Of a stretch of 64,000 nt of DNA, positions 1-9,181 are shown in pieces; the stretch's first letter is position 1, and the number at the start of each line of letters is the position of its first letter. Position numbers and translations under genes: made by a program. The notes below the pieces were generated by a model that saw only the letters and a list, made by a program, of their open reading frames with translations, made no database searches and was not told the DNA's origin. The stretch is from Streptomyces sp. NBRC 110035 (lineage in GTDB: Bacteria; Actinomycetota; Actinomycetes; Streptomycetales; Streptomycetaceae), in NCBI RefSeq assembly GCF_000829695.1, contig NZ_BBNN01000035.1, positions 41,865 to 105,864 on the forward strand, in the 5' to 3' direction.

Positions 1-28
1 CGGAAAACGCCGGGCGGAAAACGCCGGG
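1..28. repeat. 14-bp tandem duplication
   Basis: The unit CGGAAAACGCCGGG occurs twice back to back at the very edge of the window. The rest of 29-285 is G+C-rich non-coding DNA in which I see no gene. It must hold the promoter of the oxidoreductase gene that starts at 286, but no convincing -35/-10 pair was found. Confidence 0.6.
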
Positions 29-285
29 CGCGGGTGGCCGGGTTGGGGTGCGGTGCCGAGGGGGCCAGGTGCCGAGGGCGTGGGGCGGCCGGGGCGTGGG
101 GCGGTCTCGGTGGCCGTGAGGGGCACGTCCGGAGGCCGCATGCGACCGCCGTGCGCCCGTGCCCCTGTCGATGCGCGACTCCCCACGCGCCTTCCCGGTC
201 CTAACCTCGAGCAGAACTCGGTTATTCCTGGGGCCTGTTGGGGGCGTGACGTCTCCAGCGTCCGCGCAACCTCGAGGAGGGGCAC

Positions 286-1680
286 GTGCTTGAGCCCGCG
301 TACCAGGCGGACGTCGTCGTCGTGGGGGCCGGGACCGCCGGACTCTCCGCGGCGCGACGACTGACCAGTGCAGGAGTCGCCACCGTGGTCCTGGAGGCCG
401 CCCCCGCGGTGGGCGGCCGGATGGCCACGGAGAGGATCGACGGCTTCCGGCTCGACAGAACCGGGCAGTTGCTGTCCACGGCGTATCCCGAACTGCGGCC
501 GGCCGCGGGCCTGGACGGGCTCGTGCTGCGCCCGTTCGCACCCGGGGTCCTGCTGCACAGCGACGGACGGCACCACCGCGCGGGCCTGCCCATCGGCGCG
601 AGGGGGGCAAGGGGCGCGCTCCATGCGGTGCGCGCCCTCGCAGGCGCCCCCCGGACGGGGGCGGCGCCCAGGAGGCCGGTGGCCGTTCCCGGGCGGCAGG
701 TGTCCGCTCCCCGGAGCCGGACCGGTGCCCCGCTGGGCACCGCCGTCGACCAGGCCCGGCTGGGTGCCGCGTTCACCCGGCTCGCGGGTACCCCGGTGGA
801 ACGTCTGTTGGCCCGGCCGGAGCTGACCGCGGCCGAGGCGCTGGTGGCCCGCGGCCTGCCGGCCCGTACCGTCGACGGCTTCCTCCGTCCGCTGCTCTCC
901 GCGCTGTTGTGCGACCCGGACCTCACCACGTCCAGCCGGTGCGCGGATCTCGCGCTGCGCGCCTTCGCGTCCGGGCGGCTGTGCCTGCCGGAGGGCGGCG
1001 CGGAGGCACTTCCGGAACTGCTGGCCCGGAGCCTGCCGCCGGGCACGCTGCGCACCGGTGTCCGGGTCACCTCCGTCTCGACGACGTCGGTGACCACCGC
1101 CGAGCACGGCGAGTTCCGCTGCCGCGCGGTGCTGATCGCGACGGACGCGCGCGCCGCCGCGCAGTTGCTGCCGGGCCTGCGGGTGCCGGACTTCCATCCC
1201 GTGACGGTGGTGCACCACGCGACCGACGAGCCGCCGCAGACCGGGGCCTCGCTGCTCCTGGACGCCGACCGGGGTGGCCCGGTGGCCCACACGGCGGTGG
1301 TGAGCCGGGTCGACCCGTCCCGGGCCCCGGCCGGCCGCACGCTGGTGTCGTCCACGGTCCTGGGACCGCCCGGGGCGCAGGTCGACACGGGCGTGCGCGT
1401 GCACCTGTCCAGGCTGTACGGCATGTCGACGGCACGCTGGGAGACCGTGGCGGTCCACCACACCGCCGACGCCGTGCCGGCGACGCCTCCACCGCACGAT
1501 CTGCGCCGCCCGGTACGGCTGCTGGCGGGCCTGTACGTGTGCGGCGACCACCGCGACACCAGCACCGTGCAGGGCGCCCTGCACTCGGGCCGCCGTGCCT
1601 CGGCCGCGATCCTGGCGGACCTGGGCGCGGACCGCCCCCTGCACACGGCCGATCCCCTCCCCACGGCCCGGGCGGCCTGA
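286..1680 (+). CDS. FAD-dependent oxidoreductase (amine oxidase/phytoene desaturase-like)
   Basis: A 464-aa flavoprotein. Residues 8-45 form the dinucleotide-binding fold, with a GAGTAG loop followed by the GGRMATE stretch typical of amine oxidases and phytoene desaturases. The C-terminal part (around 415-450) has the second FAD-contacting segment, YVCGDHRDTSTVQGALHSG. Residues about 100-155 are a low-complexity Ala/Pro/Arg insert that looks poorly conserved. Start: GTG at 286 preceded by GAGGAGGGG. The substrate cannot be read from the sequence; carotenoid-type desaturation or amine oxidation are both possible. It converges on the regulator at 1732-3210, with a hairpin between the two. Confidence 0.8.
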   Translation: MLEPAYQADVVVVGAGTAGLSAARRLTSAGVATVVLEAAPAVGGRMATERIDGFRLDRTGQLLSTAYPELRPAAGLDGLVLRPFAPGVLLHSDGRHHRAGLPIGARGARGALHAVRALAGAPRTGAAPRRPVAVPGRQVSAPRSRTGAPLGTAVDQARLGAAFTRLAGTPVERLLARPELTAAEALVARGLPARTVDGFLRPLLSALLCDPDLTTSSRCADLALRAFASGRLCLPEGGAEALPELLARSLPPGTLRTGVRVTSVSTTSVTTAEHGEFRCRAVLIATDARAAAQLLPGLRVPDFHPVTVVHHATDEPPQTGASLLLDADRGGPVAHTAVVSRVDPSRAPAGRTLVSSTVLGPPGAQVDTGVRVHLSRLYGMSTARWETVAVHHTADAVPATPPPHDLRRPVRLLAGLYVCGDHRDTSTVQGALHSGRRASAAILADLGADRPLHTADPLPTARAA

Positions 1681-1687
1681 CCGTCCC

Positions 1688-1717
1688 GGCGGGCGGTGCC
1701 CCGGCCCACCGCCCGCC
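1688..1717. terminator. Bidirectional terminator hairpin
   Basis: Inverted repeat GGCGGGCGGTG / CACCGCCCGCC (11-bp arms, 8-nt loop) between two convergent genes. Confidence 0.6.
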
Positions 1718-1731
1718 GGTATCCCCGGCGT

Positions 1732-3210
1732 TCAGCCGTACGCCGCGGTCCTGTCCCGGTAGACGCGGACCGGGGCCGCGTCGCGGTAGGGCTCCAGGCG
1801 ACGTTCGAAGTCGCGGACGTACTCCACCGCCCGTACCGAGCGCATCTCGGCGGCCTGACCGGCCGCCTCGGCGGCGAGGAGGCAGGCCTGGTCGAGTTCG
1901 CCGAGGCCCAGGCGGGCGGTGGCGAGGACGACGCGGCAGAACAGGCGGCTGCGGGCGTAACCGGGGGCGCGCAGCTGCAGCGAGCGCTCCGCGTGCTGGG
2001 CGGCGGCCCGGAACTGCTGGAGGTCCCGGTGGCAGTGGCCGAACTCGTCGGCGAGCTGGGCCTCGTCGAAGAAGCGCACCCAGTGCGGGACCTCGTCGCC
2101 GGGCCGGGCGCTCTCCAGGGCGCGTTCGGCGCGTACCAGGGCGGCGGTGCAGGCCCGGACCTCACCGAGCGCCCCGTGCCCGCGCGCCTCGACGGCGTGC
2201 AGCAGGGCCTGCACCAGGGGCGGGGTGGAGCCGCCCGCGCCCTGCTGGGCCACGCGCGCCAGCTGTACGGCCTCCCGGCCGTGGCCGAGGTAGACGGCCT
2301 GTCTGCTCATGGTGACCAGGACGTACGCGCCGTAGGTCCGGTCGGCGGCCGCCTGGGAGAGGCGGAGCGCCTGGACGAAGTAGCGCTGGGCGAGCCCGTG
2401 CGCGCCGATGTCGTACGACGTCCAGCCGGCCAGCCGGGTCAGGTCGGCGACGGCGGCGAACAGGCGGCGGCCGGTCTGTTCGCCGTAGCTGCCGCGCAGC
2501 ATCGGCTCGCACTCGTGCTCCAGGTAGCGCACCAGCGCCTGGCGGGCGTGGCCGCCGCCGTAGGCGTCGTCGAGGGTGCGGAACAGCTCGCCGACCGAGC
2601 GCAGGGCGGCGATGTCGCCGCCGGTGACCCGCTGGCCGGGGCCGCGGTCGGCGGCGTACCGGCGGCGGACGCCGAACGCGGACTGCCGCCCTGCCGCTTT
2701 GCCCGCCGGTCCGCCCGCCGAGCGGATCTGGGCGGGGACGCGGACCGGCGGCTCGGCGCGGGCCACCTTCTCGTCGGCCCGGCCGATGAGCCAGTCCCGG
2801 CTCGGTACGACGAGCCCCGCCGAGGTGAAGGCGATCTTGCGCAGCTCGGCGTGGCTGCCGGAGTCCTTGCGCCACAGGCCGCTGACGATGTCGACGGCCT
2901 CGTCGGGGGAGGCGGCGAACTCCAGTCCCGCGTAGACAGGGGCGCAGGCGTCCAGGCCGAGGTCCTGGGCGGTGAGCCGGCGGCCGAGGCGCCGGGTGAA
3001 GACCTCGGCGATGAGCGCGGGTGTGGTGCCTCTGGGCTGCTGCCCCCGCAGCCAGCGGGTGACGGAGGTCTTGTCGTATCTCAGGTCGAGTCCGTGTTCG
3101 AGACCGAGCTGGTCCACGCGACGGGCGAGTCCCGCGTTGGAGAACCCCGCTTCTGCGATGAGCGCGGCGAGCTGGCGGTTGGGGGTGCGCGGCGCGGGTC
3201 GTTCCGACAT
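1732..3210 (-). CDS. NsdA-like TPR-containing regulatory protein
   Basis: A regulator of about 492 aa. The N-terminal 70 residues are an XRE-like helix-turn-helix segment (NAGLARRVDQLG ... TSVTRWLRGQQPRGTTP). The remainder is a long alpha-helical region with TPR-like repeats (for example EVRACTAALVRAERAL and LGELDQACLLAAEAAG). This build matches the NsdA family of Streptomyces negative regulators of sporulation and antibiotic production; that assignment is from recall of the family. ATG at 3210 is chosen because AGGAG lies 12 nt upstream; an in-frame ATG at 3264 has no ribosome-binding site. It is a monocistronic unit divergent from lipB. Its role here is inferred only. Confidence 0.7.
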   Translation of the reverse strand: MSERPAPRTPNRQLAALIAEAGFSNAGLARRVDQLGLEHGLDLRYDKTSVTRWLRGQQPRGTTPALIAEVFTRRLGRRLTAQDLGLDACAPVYAGLEFAASPDEAVDIVSGLWRKDSGSHAELRKIAFTSAGLVVPSRDWLIGRADEKVARAEPPVRVPAQIRSAGGPAGKAAGRQSAFGVRRRYAADRGPGQRVTGGDIAALRSVGELFRTLDDAYGGGHARQALVRYLEHECEPMLRGSYGEQTGRRLFAAVADLTRLAGWTSYDIGAHGLAQRYFVQALRLSQAAADRTYGAYVLVTMSRQAVYLGHGREAVQLARVAQQGAGGSTPPLVQALLHAVEARGHGALGEVRACTAALVRAERALESARPGDEVPHWVRFFDEAQLADEFGHCHRDLQQFRAAAQHAERSLQLRAPGYARSRLFCRVVLATARLGLGELDQACLLAAEAAGQAAEMRSVRAVEYVRDFERRLEPYRDAAPVRVYRDRTAAYG

Positions 3211-3572
3211 CTGCGGTGCGGTCTCCTGCCTTCCGGCGGACGTGGTGGTGCCCGGATTGCCCATGAGCAGCCCATGAGCAGCTCTTATGGCCTGCTGGAC
3301 GGCGCGAATGTAGCGGAGGGTAAGCACCCGGTCGCAGTCTTCGACCTGCATTCATCCGATCGTGTGAGGATTGGCGTCGCGGCTGACGGCTGACGCCGGG
3401 CGTGGCCGGAGAGCCGGCGCCGGACGCAGCGGGCGCCCCGCGGGCGCCGGAACAGCGAACGCCCGTACGGTCGTACAGTGGCTTGGGTGTGTTTCGTGCC
3501 TTACGGCATCTCACGCCTCACCGCCTTACCGCTTTTTCCTGCTCCTTACTACTGTCTGGGAGGCGCTCGCCC

Positions 3573-4370
3573 GTGAGTGAGTTGCGGTTCGTCCGAATGG
3601 GTTTCGGGGCCGAGGCCGTCGACTACCAGGTGGCCTGGGACGAACAGCGCCGGGTGCACGCGGCGCGGTTCGCCGACGAGGTGCCCGACACCGTGATCCT
3701 GCTGGAGCACCCCCCGGTCTACACGGCCGGCCGGCGCACCCAGGACAGCGAGCGTCCCCTGGACGGGACCCCGGTCGTCGACGTGGACCGCGGCGGCAAG
3801 ATCACCTGGCACGGCCCCGGCCAGCTGGTGGGCTACCCGATCCAGAAGCTGCCCCGCCCGGTGGACGTGGTGGCGCACGTGCGGCGCCTGGAGGAGGCAC
3901 TGATCCGCGCCTCCGCGGAGTTCGGCGTGACGGCCACCCGCCTCGAGGGCCGCAGCGGGGTGTGGGTGCTGGGCGACCCGGTCGATCAGCGCCCGGCGCC
4001 CGGCGGTCTCTCCCTGGACTTCGACCCCCGTCTGACCGACGAGGAGTTCGACCCGCGGCTGAACGGCCCCGAGTACGCGCCCTCCAACGCCGGGCAGCGC
4101 CGCGAGGACCGCAAGCTCGCGGCCATCGGCATCCGGGTGGCCAAGGGCGTCACCATGCACGGTTTCTCGTACAACGTGCAGCCGGACAACAAGTGGTTCG
4201 ACCGGATCATCCCGTGCGGCATCCGCGACGCGGGCGTCACCTCCCTCGCGGCCGAGCTGGGCCGCGACATCACGATCGACGAGGTGCTCCCGGTCGTCGA
4301 GCGCCACCTGCGGGACATCCTGGAGCACGCCGACCCCAAACCCCGGGAGATCGTCCGCGCGAGCGCCTGA
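3573..4370 (+). CDS. lipB: Octanoyltransferase LipB
   Basis: Transfers octanoate from acyl carrier protein to the lipoyl domains of pyruvate and 2-oxoglutarate dehydrogenases and GcvH, the first step of cytosolic lipoate synthesis. 265 aa. Visible signatures are RGGKITWHGPGQLVGYPI, the catalytic lysine in VAKGVTMHG (Lys191) and the catalytic cysteine in RIIPCGI (Cys215). Residues about 135-180 form an extra, Asp/Pro-rich loop with no obvious catalytic motif. Start: GTG at 3573 with GGGAGG 9 nt upstream; an open frame reaches back to 3402 but has no better start. lipA follows at 4511, with a 48-bp palindromic terminator between them, so the two genes are probably transcribed separately at least in part. 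Confidence 0.95.
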   Translation: MSELRFVRMGFGAEAVDYQVAWDEQRRVHAARFADEVPDTVILLEHPPVYTAGRRTQDSERPLDGTPVVDVDRGGKITWHGPGQLVGYPIQKLPRPVDVVAHVRRLEEALIRASAEFGVTATRLEGRSGVWVLGDPVDQRPAPGGLSLDFDPRLTDEEFDPRLNGPEYAPSNAGQRREDRKLAAIGIRVAKGVTMHGFSYNVQPDNKWFDRIIPCGIRDAGVTSLAAELGRDITIDEVLPVVERHLRDILEHADPKPREIVRASA

Positions 4371-4373
4371 TCC

Positions 4374-4421
4374 GGCCCGTTCCCGGGTGCGAGGCCCGGG
4401 CCTCGCACCCGGGAACGGGCC
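4374..4421. terminator. 48-bp perfect palindrome, lipB terminator
   Basis: A perfect 24-bp-arm palindrome with no unpaired loop, starting 3 nt after the lipB stop codon. It lies between lipB and lipA, which run in the same direction, so lipA probably has its own promoter in 4422-4505. Confidence 0.85.
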
Positions 4422-4510
4422 CCGCGTCTCGGAGGTTGGCCTGACCGGCAGGCCCGACAAACACGGGCGTACCCTGGTGTACGCCGAAGAATCGAAGCTA
4501 GGGAGCCGAT

Positions 4511-5476
4511 GTGTCCGCAGTCGCACCCGACGGACGCAAGATGCTGCGCCTGGAGGTCCGCAACAGCCAGACCCCCATCGAGCGCAAGCCCGAGTGGATC
4601 AAGACGCGGGCGAAAATGGGGCCCGAGTACACGAAGATGCAGAACCTCGTGAAGAGCGAGGGGCTGCACACGGTCTGCCAGGAAGCCGGCTGCCCGAACA
4701 TCTACGAGTGCTGGGAGGACCGCGAGGCGACCTTCCTCATCGGCGGCGACCAGTGCACCCGACGCTGCGACTTCTGCCAGATCGACACCGGCAGGCCCGA
4801 GGCCCTCGACCGTGACGAGCCGCGCCGTGTGGGCGAGTCCGTGGTCACCATGGACCTGAACTACGCCACCATCACCGGCGTCGCCCGCGACGACCTGGAG
4901 GACGGCGGCGCCTGGCTGTACGCCGAGACGGTGCGCCAGATCCACGCGCAGACCGCCGCGCGCGAGACCGGCCGCACCAAGGTCGAGCTGCTGGCCCCCG
5001 ACTTCAACGCCGTCCCGGAGCAGCTGGAGGAGGTCTTCTCCTCCCGCCCCGAGGTGTTCGCGCACAACGTCGAGACCGTGCCCCGCATCTTCAAGCGGAT
5101 CCGCCCCGGCTTCCGCTACGACCGCTCCCTGAAGGTCATCACCGCCGCCCGGGACAACGGCCTGGTCACCAAGTCGAACCTGATCCTCGGCATGGGCGAG
5201 ACCCGCGAGGAGGTCGGTGAGGCGCTGAGGCAGCTGCACGACGCCGGCTGCGAGCTCGTCACCATCACGCAGTACCTGCGCCCGTCGGTGCGCCACCACC
5301 CCGTCGACCGCTGGGTGAAGCCGCACGAGTTCGTGGAACTGAAGGAGGAGGCCGAGCAGATCGGCTTCTCCGGTGTGATGTCCGGTCCGCTGGTCCGCTC
5401 CTCGTACCGTGCCGGCCGCCTGTACCAGATGGCGGTCGAGAAGCGCGGTACGTACATCGCGGCGCAGGCCGTCTGA
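4511..5476 (+). CDS. lipA: Lipoyl synthase LipA (radical SAM)
   Basis: Inserts two sulfur atoms into protein-bound octanoate to make the lipoyl cofactor. 321 aa, normal for the family. The radical-SAM CX3CX2C motif is CTRRCDFC (Cys82, Cys86, Cys89). The auxiliary [4Fe-4S] cluster motif CX4CX5C is CQEAGCPNIYEC (Cys56, Cys61, Cys67). The conserved RSSYRAGRLY is present near the C-terminus. Start: GTG at 4511, with AGGGAG about 6 nt upstream. It acts directly after LipB. Confidence 0.96.
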   Translation: MSAVAPDGRKMLRLEVRNSQTPIERKPEWIKTRAKMGPEYTKMQNLVKSEGLHTVCQEAGCPNIYECWEDREATFLIGGDQCTRRCDFCQIDTGRPEALDRDEPRRVGESVVTMDLNYATITGVARDDLEDGGAWLYAETVRQIHAQTAARETGRTKVELLAPDFNAVPEQLEEVFSSRPEVFAHNVETVPRIFKRIRPGFRYDRSLKVITAARDNGLVTKSNLILGMGETREEVGEALRQLHDAGCELVTITQYLRPSVRHHPVDRWVKPHEFVELKEEAEQIGFSGVMSGPLVRSSYRAGRLYQMAVEKRGTYIAAQAV

Positions 5477-5761
5477 CACGGTGTCACCCCGTCCGCTCCG
5501 GGGCGGGGAGGGGCACGCGTGAGGCATGCGTGTGAATCTGAGCACAAGATACTACTGACAAGTAACGGCCGAGAGAACGCGGTCCCTGCCGTCCTCGCAG
5601 ATGAGGGCGTACGCCGGGGCCGCGTCGGCTTTCACGGGGCCTGAATCCCGGCTTCATGTCCGTTTGACCGGCGGGTCACGCCCTGGTAACACCAATCAGT
5701 GACCCTGGAATCACGCCACGTACTCCCGTATCCGAATGATGTTTCGAGGGGGACCTCCACG
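5477..5761. other. Intergenic region downstream of lipA
   Basis: 285 bp without a gene. It contains a spaced inverted repeat GGGTCAC (5673-5679) / GTGACCC (5699-5705) that could be a regulator site for the small gene at 5762. No clear terminator was found after lipA. Confidence 0.4.
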
Positions 5762-5965
5762 ATGCAGGCCGCGCCCGTCCGCGCCACCGCCATCCCGTCT
5801 TTCGGCACCGCCCTGCGTGCTGTCGAGTCGCTTCTGCTGAGCGGCGGCCAGCGCACCGCCCGCCGCAACGCCTGGACCTCCGTGCTGGAGGACCGCCGCC
5901 GCGCCAAGGACCGGGTCGAGGCGCAGCGCGTGCTCGACCAGTCCCCGACCGTCATCAGCCTCTGA
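5762..5965 (+). CDS. Small conserved protein
   Basis: A 67-aa basic protein, rich in Arg and Ala, with no membrane segment and no recognisable motif. ATG at 5762 is preferred over an upstream in-frame start at 5699 because AGGGGG lies 9-10 nt before it. As I recall, an equivalent small gene lies next to lipA in other Streptomyces, which supports it being real. Function unknown. Confidence 0.65.
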   Translation: MQAAPVRATAIPSFGTALRAVESLLLSGGQRTARRNAWTSVLEDRRRAKDRVEAQRVLDQSPTVISL

Positions 5966-6007
5966 ACCCTCACGGACACTGCCGTCGTCCCCGCTCCCGG
6001 GGACACG

Positions 6008-6013
6008 TAGACT
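6008..6013 (+). promoter_or_regulatory. -10 element of a leaderless promoter
   Basis: TAGACT ends 7 nt before the ATG at 6021 and there is no ribosome-binding site, the usual arrangement for a leaderless Streptomyces transcript. No good -35 is visible. Confidence 0.5.
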
Positions 6014-6020
6014 TCATCGC

Positions 6021-6722
6021 ATGGCGAGGAAGGAAACCGCAGCGGACGCTGCGAACCCCGGGCGACTGAAGCAGATCGCCCTGACCTACAAGATGACCCG
6101 CAGGGCCGACAAAAAGATTGGTCTTGTACTCGCGGCTGTCGGAATCGTCACCTTCGGTGTCTTCCTCGCGATCGGTTTCTTGATCGGTCACCCCATCTAT
6201 CTCGGCATCCTGGGCTTCCTGCTCGCCTTCCTCGCGACGGCGATCGTGTTCGGGCGCAGGGCCGAGCGGGCGGCCTTCGGGCAGATGGAGGGACAGCCGG
6301 GCGCTGCCGCGGCCGTACTGGACAACGTCGGCCGGGGCTGGAGCACGACTCCCGCCGTGGCGATGAACCGCAACCAGGACGTGGTGCACCGCGCGGTCGG
6401 CAAGGCCGGCATCGTCCTGATCGCCGAGGGCAACCCGAACCGGGTGAAGAGCCTGCTCGCCGCCGAGAAGAAGCGGATGAACCGCATCGTCGCGGACGTC
6501 CCGGTGCACGACATGGTCGTGGGCACGGGCGAGGGCCAGGTCGAGCTGAAGAAGCTGCGCACGACCATGCTCAAGCTGCCCCGCGTGCTCACGGGCCCGC
6601 AGGTCACCGCGACCAACGACCGGCTGCGCGCCCTCGGTGACCTGATGAGCAACATGCCACTCCCGAAGGGCCCGATGCCCAAGGGCATGAAGCTTCCGAA
6701 GGGCGGCCCGAAGACCCGCTGA
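6021..6722 (+). CDS. DUF4191 family membrane protein
   Basis: 233 aa. Two adjacent hydrophobic helices at about residues 35-80 (IGLVLAAVGIVTFGVFLAIG and YLGILGFLLAFLATAIVFG) are followed by a cytoplasmic domain of mixed alpha/beta character with a conserved EGNPNRVKSLL segment. The C-terminus is a Lys/Pro/Gly-rich tail (LPKGPMPKGMKLPKGGPK). It is well conserved in actinobacteria beside lipA, but its biochemical role is unknown. The start is ATG 6021, probably leaderless. Confidence 0.8.
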   Translation: MARKETAADAANPGRLKQIALTYKMTRRADKKIGLVLAAVGIVTFGVFLAIGFLIGHPIYLGILGFLLAFLATAIVFGRRAERAAFGQMEGQPGAAAAVLDNVGRGWSTTPAVAMNRNQDVVHRAVGKAGIVLIAEGNPNRVKSLLAAEKKRMNRIVADVPVHDMVVGTGEGQVELKKLRTTMLKLPRVLTGPQVTATNDRLRALGDLMSNMPLPKGPMPKGMKLPKGGPKTR

Positions 6723-6733
6723 AGCCCCGTACA

Positions 6734-6805
6734 CGACGTCCGTACGACGCAGGAGGGGCGCCCGGAATGATTCCGGGCGCCCCTCCTGCGTCGTACGGAC
6801 GTCGT
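6734..6805. terminator. 72-bp near-perfect palindrome, bidirectional terminator
   Basis: Arms of about 35 bp with one bulged base and practically no loop lie between the convergent genes ending at 6722 and 6819. It is among the longest hairpins in the window. Confidence 0.85.
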
Positions 6806-6818
6806 GGCGGACGGTGTG

Positions 6819-7289
6819 TCAGACGCGCACCTCGACCGTGCGGGCGAGCCGGTCGTGCAGGCCGCGGCCGTCACGGTCCCAGACCAGGGCGGGGACGGCC
6901 AGGCAGAGCAGCGCCGAGCGGACCAGGGCGCGCACCGGCTGGACCCGGCCGCTGCCGACGGCGACGACGCGCAGGCCGAGGATCCGCTTTCCGGGGGTGA
7001 ACCCCACCGTGCCGACGGTCAGGACGCTCAGGACGAAGAACACCAGGAGCGCCCAGTTGCTGGTCGTCTGCCCGTTGTAGCCGTCGGTGATGAGGCCGTA
7101 TGCGATCAGGACGCACAGCGCCCAGTCGACGACCAGGGCTCCGATCCTGCGCCCCGGACGGGCGAGGGAGCCCGGTCCGTCCTCCGGCAGCCCCAGCTGC
7201 TCCCCCCGGTACCCGAAGTCGGCGCCGGCGTCTTCCATGGCCGCGCGTGGCCCGGAGAGCCACGATCCGATTGCCTGCCTGTTGTCCAC
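6819..7289 (-). CDS. RDD family membrane protein
   Basis: 156 aa. It has the RDD-family layout: RRIGALVVDWALCVLIAYGL (Arg and Asp in the first helix), a second helix ALLVFFVLSVLTVGTVGF, the FTPGKRILGLRVV segment and a final amphipathic helix. It is predicted to have three membrane passes. Some RDD proteins act as ion exchangers, but nothing here shows the substrate. It is transcribed away from glnA; the 265-bp gap to glnA carries the GlnR boxes. Confidence 0.85.
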   Translation of the reverse strand: MDNRQAIGSWLSGPRAAMEDAGADFGYRGEQLGLPEDGPGSLARPGRRIGALVVDWALCVLIAYGLITDGYNGQTTSNWALLVFFVLSVLTVGTVGFTPGKRILGLRVVAVGSGRVQPVRALVRSALLCLAVPALVWDRDGRGLHDRLARTVEVRV

Positions 7290-7418
7290 CCGACCACGGT
7301 ACTGCGCCCCCGCACGACCGGCGGAGGGCGGGGTGGACCGGGGAGGGACCGGCGCCGGCCGGGGAGGACGGCAATGCGTCGGCGGAACGTCACCGGGTCT
7401 ACCGTGAGAGATGAGCCG

Positions 7419-7457
7419 GTTAACTTGTGCGAAACAAATGGGTCACGCCCGAGAAAC
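7419..7457 (+). promoter_or_regulatory. GlnR operator upstream of glnA
   Basis: Four 5-bp boxes with 6-bp spacers fit the GlnR pattern a1-b1-a2-b2: GTTAA(C) at 7419, GAAAC at 7431-7435, GTCAC at 7442-7446 and GAAAC at 7453-7457. GlnR is the OmpR-type global nitrogen regulator of Streptomyces and activates glnA under nitrogen limitation (known). The site lies about 100-135 bp before the glnA start. Confidence 0.9.
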
Positions 7458-7554
7458 CACCCGTCCCTAGGGTCGGGGGCAGCGTGGGCCGCCCGCACTG
7501 GCCGCACGAACGATCTACCACCCCGGCGGGACGGTCGGGAGTAGGAGGAGCTGG

Positions 7555-8964
7555 ATGTTCCAGAACGCCGACGAGGCCAAGAAGTTCATCGCGGACGAGG
7601 ACGTCAAGTTCGTCGACGTCCGCTTCTGCGACCTCCCGGGCGTGATGCAGCACTTCACGGTGCCTGTTGAGGCGTTCGACCCCGATGAGGAGCTGGCCTT
7701 CGACGGATCCTCGATCCGCGGTTTCCAGGCCATCCACGAGTCCGACATGGCGCTGCGCGCGGACCTGACGACCGCCAGGGTCGACCCGTTCCGCCGTGAC
7801 AAGACGCTGAACGTCAACTTCTTCATCCACGACCCGATCACGGGCGAGCAGTACTCCCGCGACCCGCGCAACGTCGCCAAGAAGGCCGAGGCCTACCTCG
7901 CCTCCACCGGCATCGCGGACACCGCCTTCTTCGGCCCCGAGGCCGAGTTCTACGTGTTCGACAGCGTGCGCTTCAGCACCTCGGCGAACGAGTCCTTCTA
8001 CCACATCGACTCCGAGGCGGGCGCCTGGAACACCGGTGCGCTGGAGGACAACCGCGGCTACAAGGTCCGCTACAAGGGCGGCTACTTCCCGGTCCCGCCG
8101 GTCGACCACTTCGCCGACCTGCGCGCCGAGATCTCCCTGGAGCTGGACCGGGCCGGCCTGAAGGTCGAGCGCCAGCACCACGAGGTGGGCACGGCCGGCC
8201 AGGCCGAGATCAACTACAAGTTCAACACCCTGCTCGCGGCCGCCGACGACCTGCAGCTCTTCAAGTACATCGTGAAGAACGTCGCCTGGCGCAACGGCAA
8301 GACCGCGACCTTCATGCCGAAGCCGATCTTCGGTGACAACGGCTCGGGCATGCACGTCCACCAGTCGCTGTGGACGGGCGGCTCCCCGCTGTTCTACGAC
8401 GAGCAGGGCTACGCCGGCCTGTCGGACATGGCCCGCTACTACATCGGCGGCATCCTCAAGCACGCCCCGTCGCTGCTGGCCTTCACCAACCCGACGGTGA
8501 ACTCGTACCACCGCCTGGTCCCGGGCTTCGAGGCCCCGGTGAACCTGGTGTACTCGCAGCGCAACCGTTCCGCCGCGATGCGCATCCCGATCACCGGCTC
8601 GAACCCGAAGGCCAAGCGCGTCGAGTTCCGCGCCCCGGACGCCTCCGGCAACCCGTACCTGGCGTTCTCTGCGCTGCTGCTCGCGGGCCTGGACGGCATC
8701 AAGAACAAGATCGAGCCGGCCGAGCCGATCGACAAGGACCTCTACGAGCTGGCTCCCGAGGAGCACGCCAACGTGGCGCAGGTCCCGACCTCGCTCGGCG
8801 CCGTCCTCGACCGCCTCGAGGCCGACCACGAGTTCCTCCTCCAGGGCGACGTCTTCACGCCGGACCTGATCGAGACGTGGATCGACCTGAAGCGCACGAC
8901 CGAGATCGCCCCGCTGGCCCTGCGCCCGCACCCGCACGAGTTCGAGCTCTACTTCGACGTGTAG
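7555..8964 (+). CDS. glnA: Type I glutamine synthetase GlnA
   Basis: Makes glutamine from glutamate, ammonia and ATP in the cytoplasm as a dodecamer. 469 aa. Signatures in order are FDGSSIRGF, the ATP-binding KPIFGDNGSGMHVHQS segment, NRSAAMRIP, and the adenylylation site DLYELAPEE, whose tyrosine falls at residue 397 as in the classic GSI-beta enzymes. Adenylylation by GlnE (43983-46985) is therefore expected. ATG at 7555 is preceded by GGAGGAG. Expression is expected to be GlnR-activated (boxes at 7419-7457). Confidence 0.98.
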   Translation: MFQNADEAKKFIADEDVKFVDVRFCDLPGVMQHFTVPVEAFDPDEELAFDGSSIRGFQAIHESDMALRADLTTARVDPFRRDKTLNVNFFIHDPITGEQYSRDPRNVAKKAEAYLASTGIADTAFFGPEAEFYVFDSVRFSTSANESFYHIDSEAGAWNTGALEDNRGYKVRYKGGYFPVPPVDHFADLRAEISLELDRAGLKVERQHHEVGTAGQAEINYKFNTLLAAADDLQLFKYIVKNVAWRNGKTATFMPKPIFGDNGSGMHVHQSLWTGGSPLFYDEQGYAGLSDMARYYIGGILKHAPSLLAFTNPTVNSYHRLVPGFEAPVNLVYSQRNRSAAMRIPITGSNPKAKRVEFRAPDASGNPYLAFSALLLAGLDGIKNKIEPAEPIDKDLYELAPEEHANVAQVPTSLGAVLDRLEADHEFLLQGDVFTPDLIETWIDLKRTTEIAPLALRPHPHEFELYFDV

Positions 8965-9022
8965 ACGGCGGCGGCCGGGCACCCACCGCCCGGCGCCTCC
9001 TCCGCCCGCACGCCGGAAACAC

Positions 9023-9064
9023 CACGAGGGCCGCCACCTGCATGCCGGGGTGGCGGCCCTCGTG
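9023..9064. terminator. glnA terminator
   Basis: A 16-bp perfect stem (CACGAGGGCCGCCACC and its complement) with a 10-nt loop, about 60 nt after the glnA stop. Confidence 0.8.
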
Positions 9065-9181
9065 CACCTCCGCGCACGGCGGCGGCCGGAGGCACCTCCC
9101 TGTGTCCGGAAGTCGCTTCCCCCTGCGGGCCCCGCGAGGGATGATTGAAGCTGACACTGTTGTTCGAGAGAGGTCGCGGGG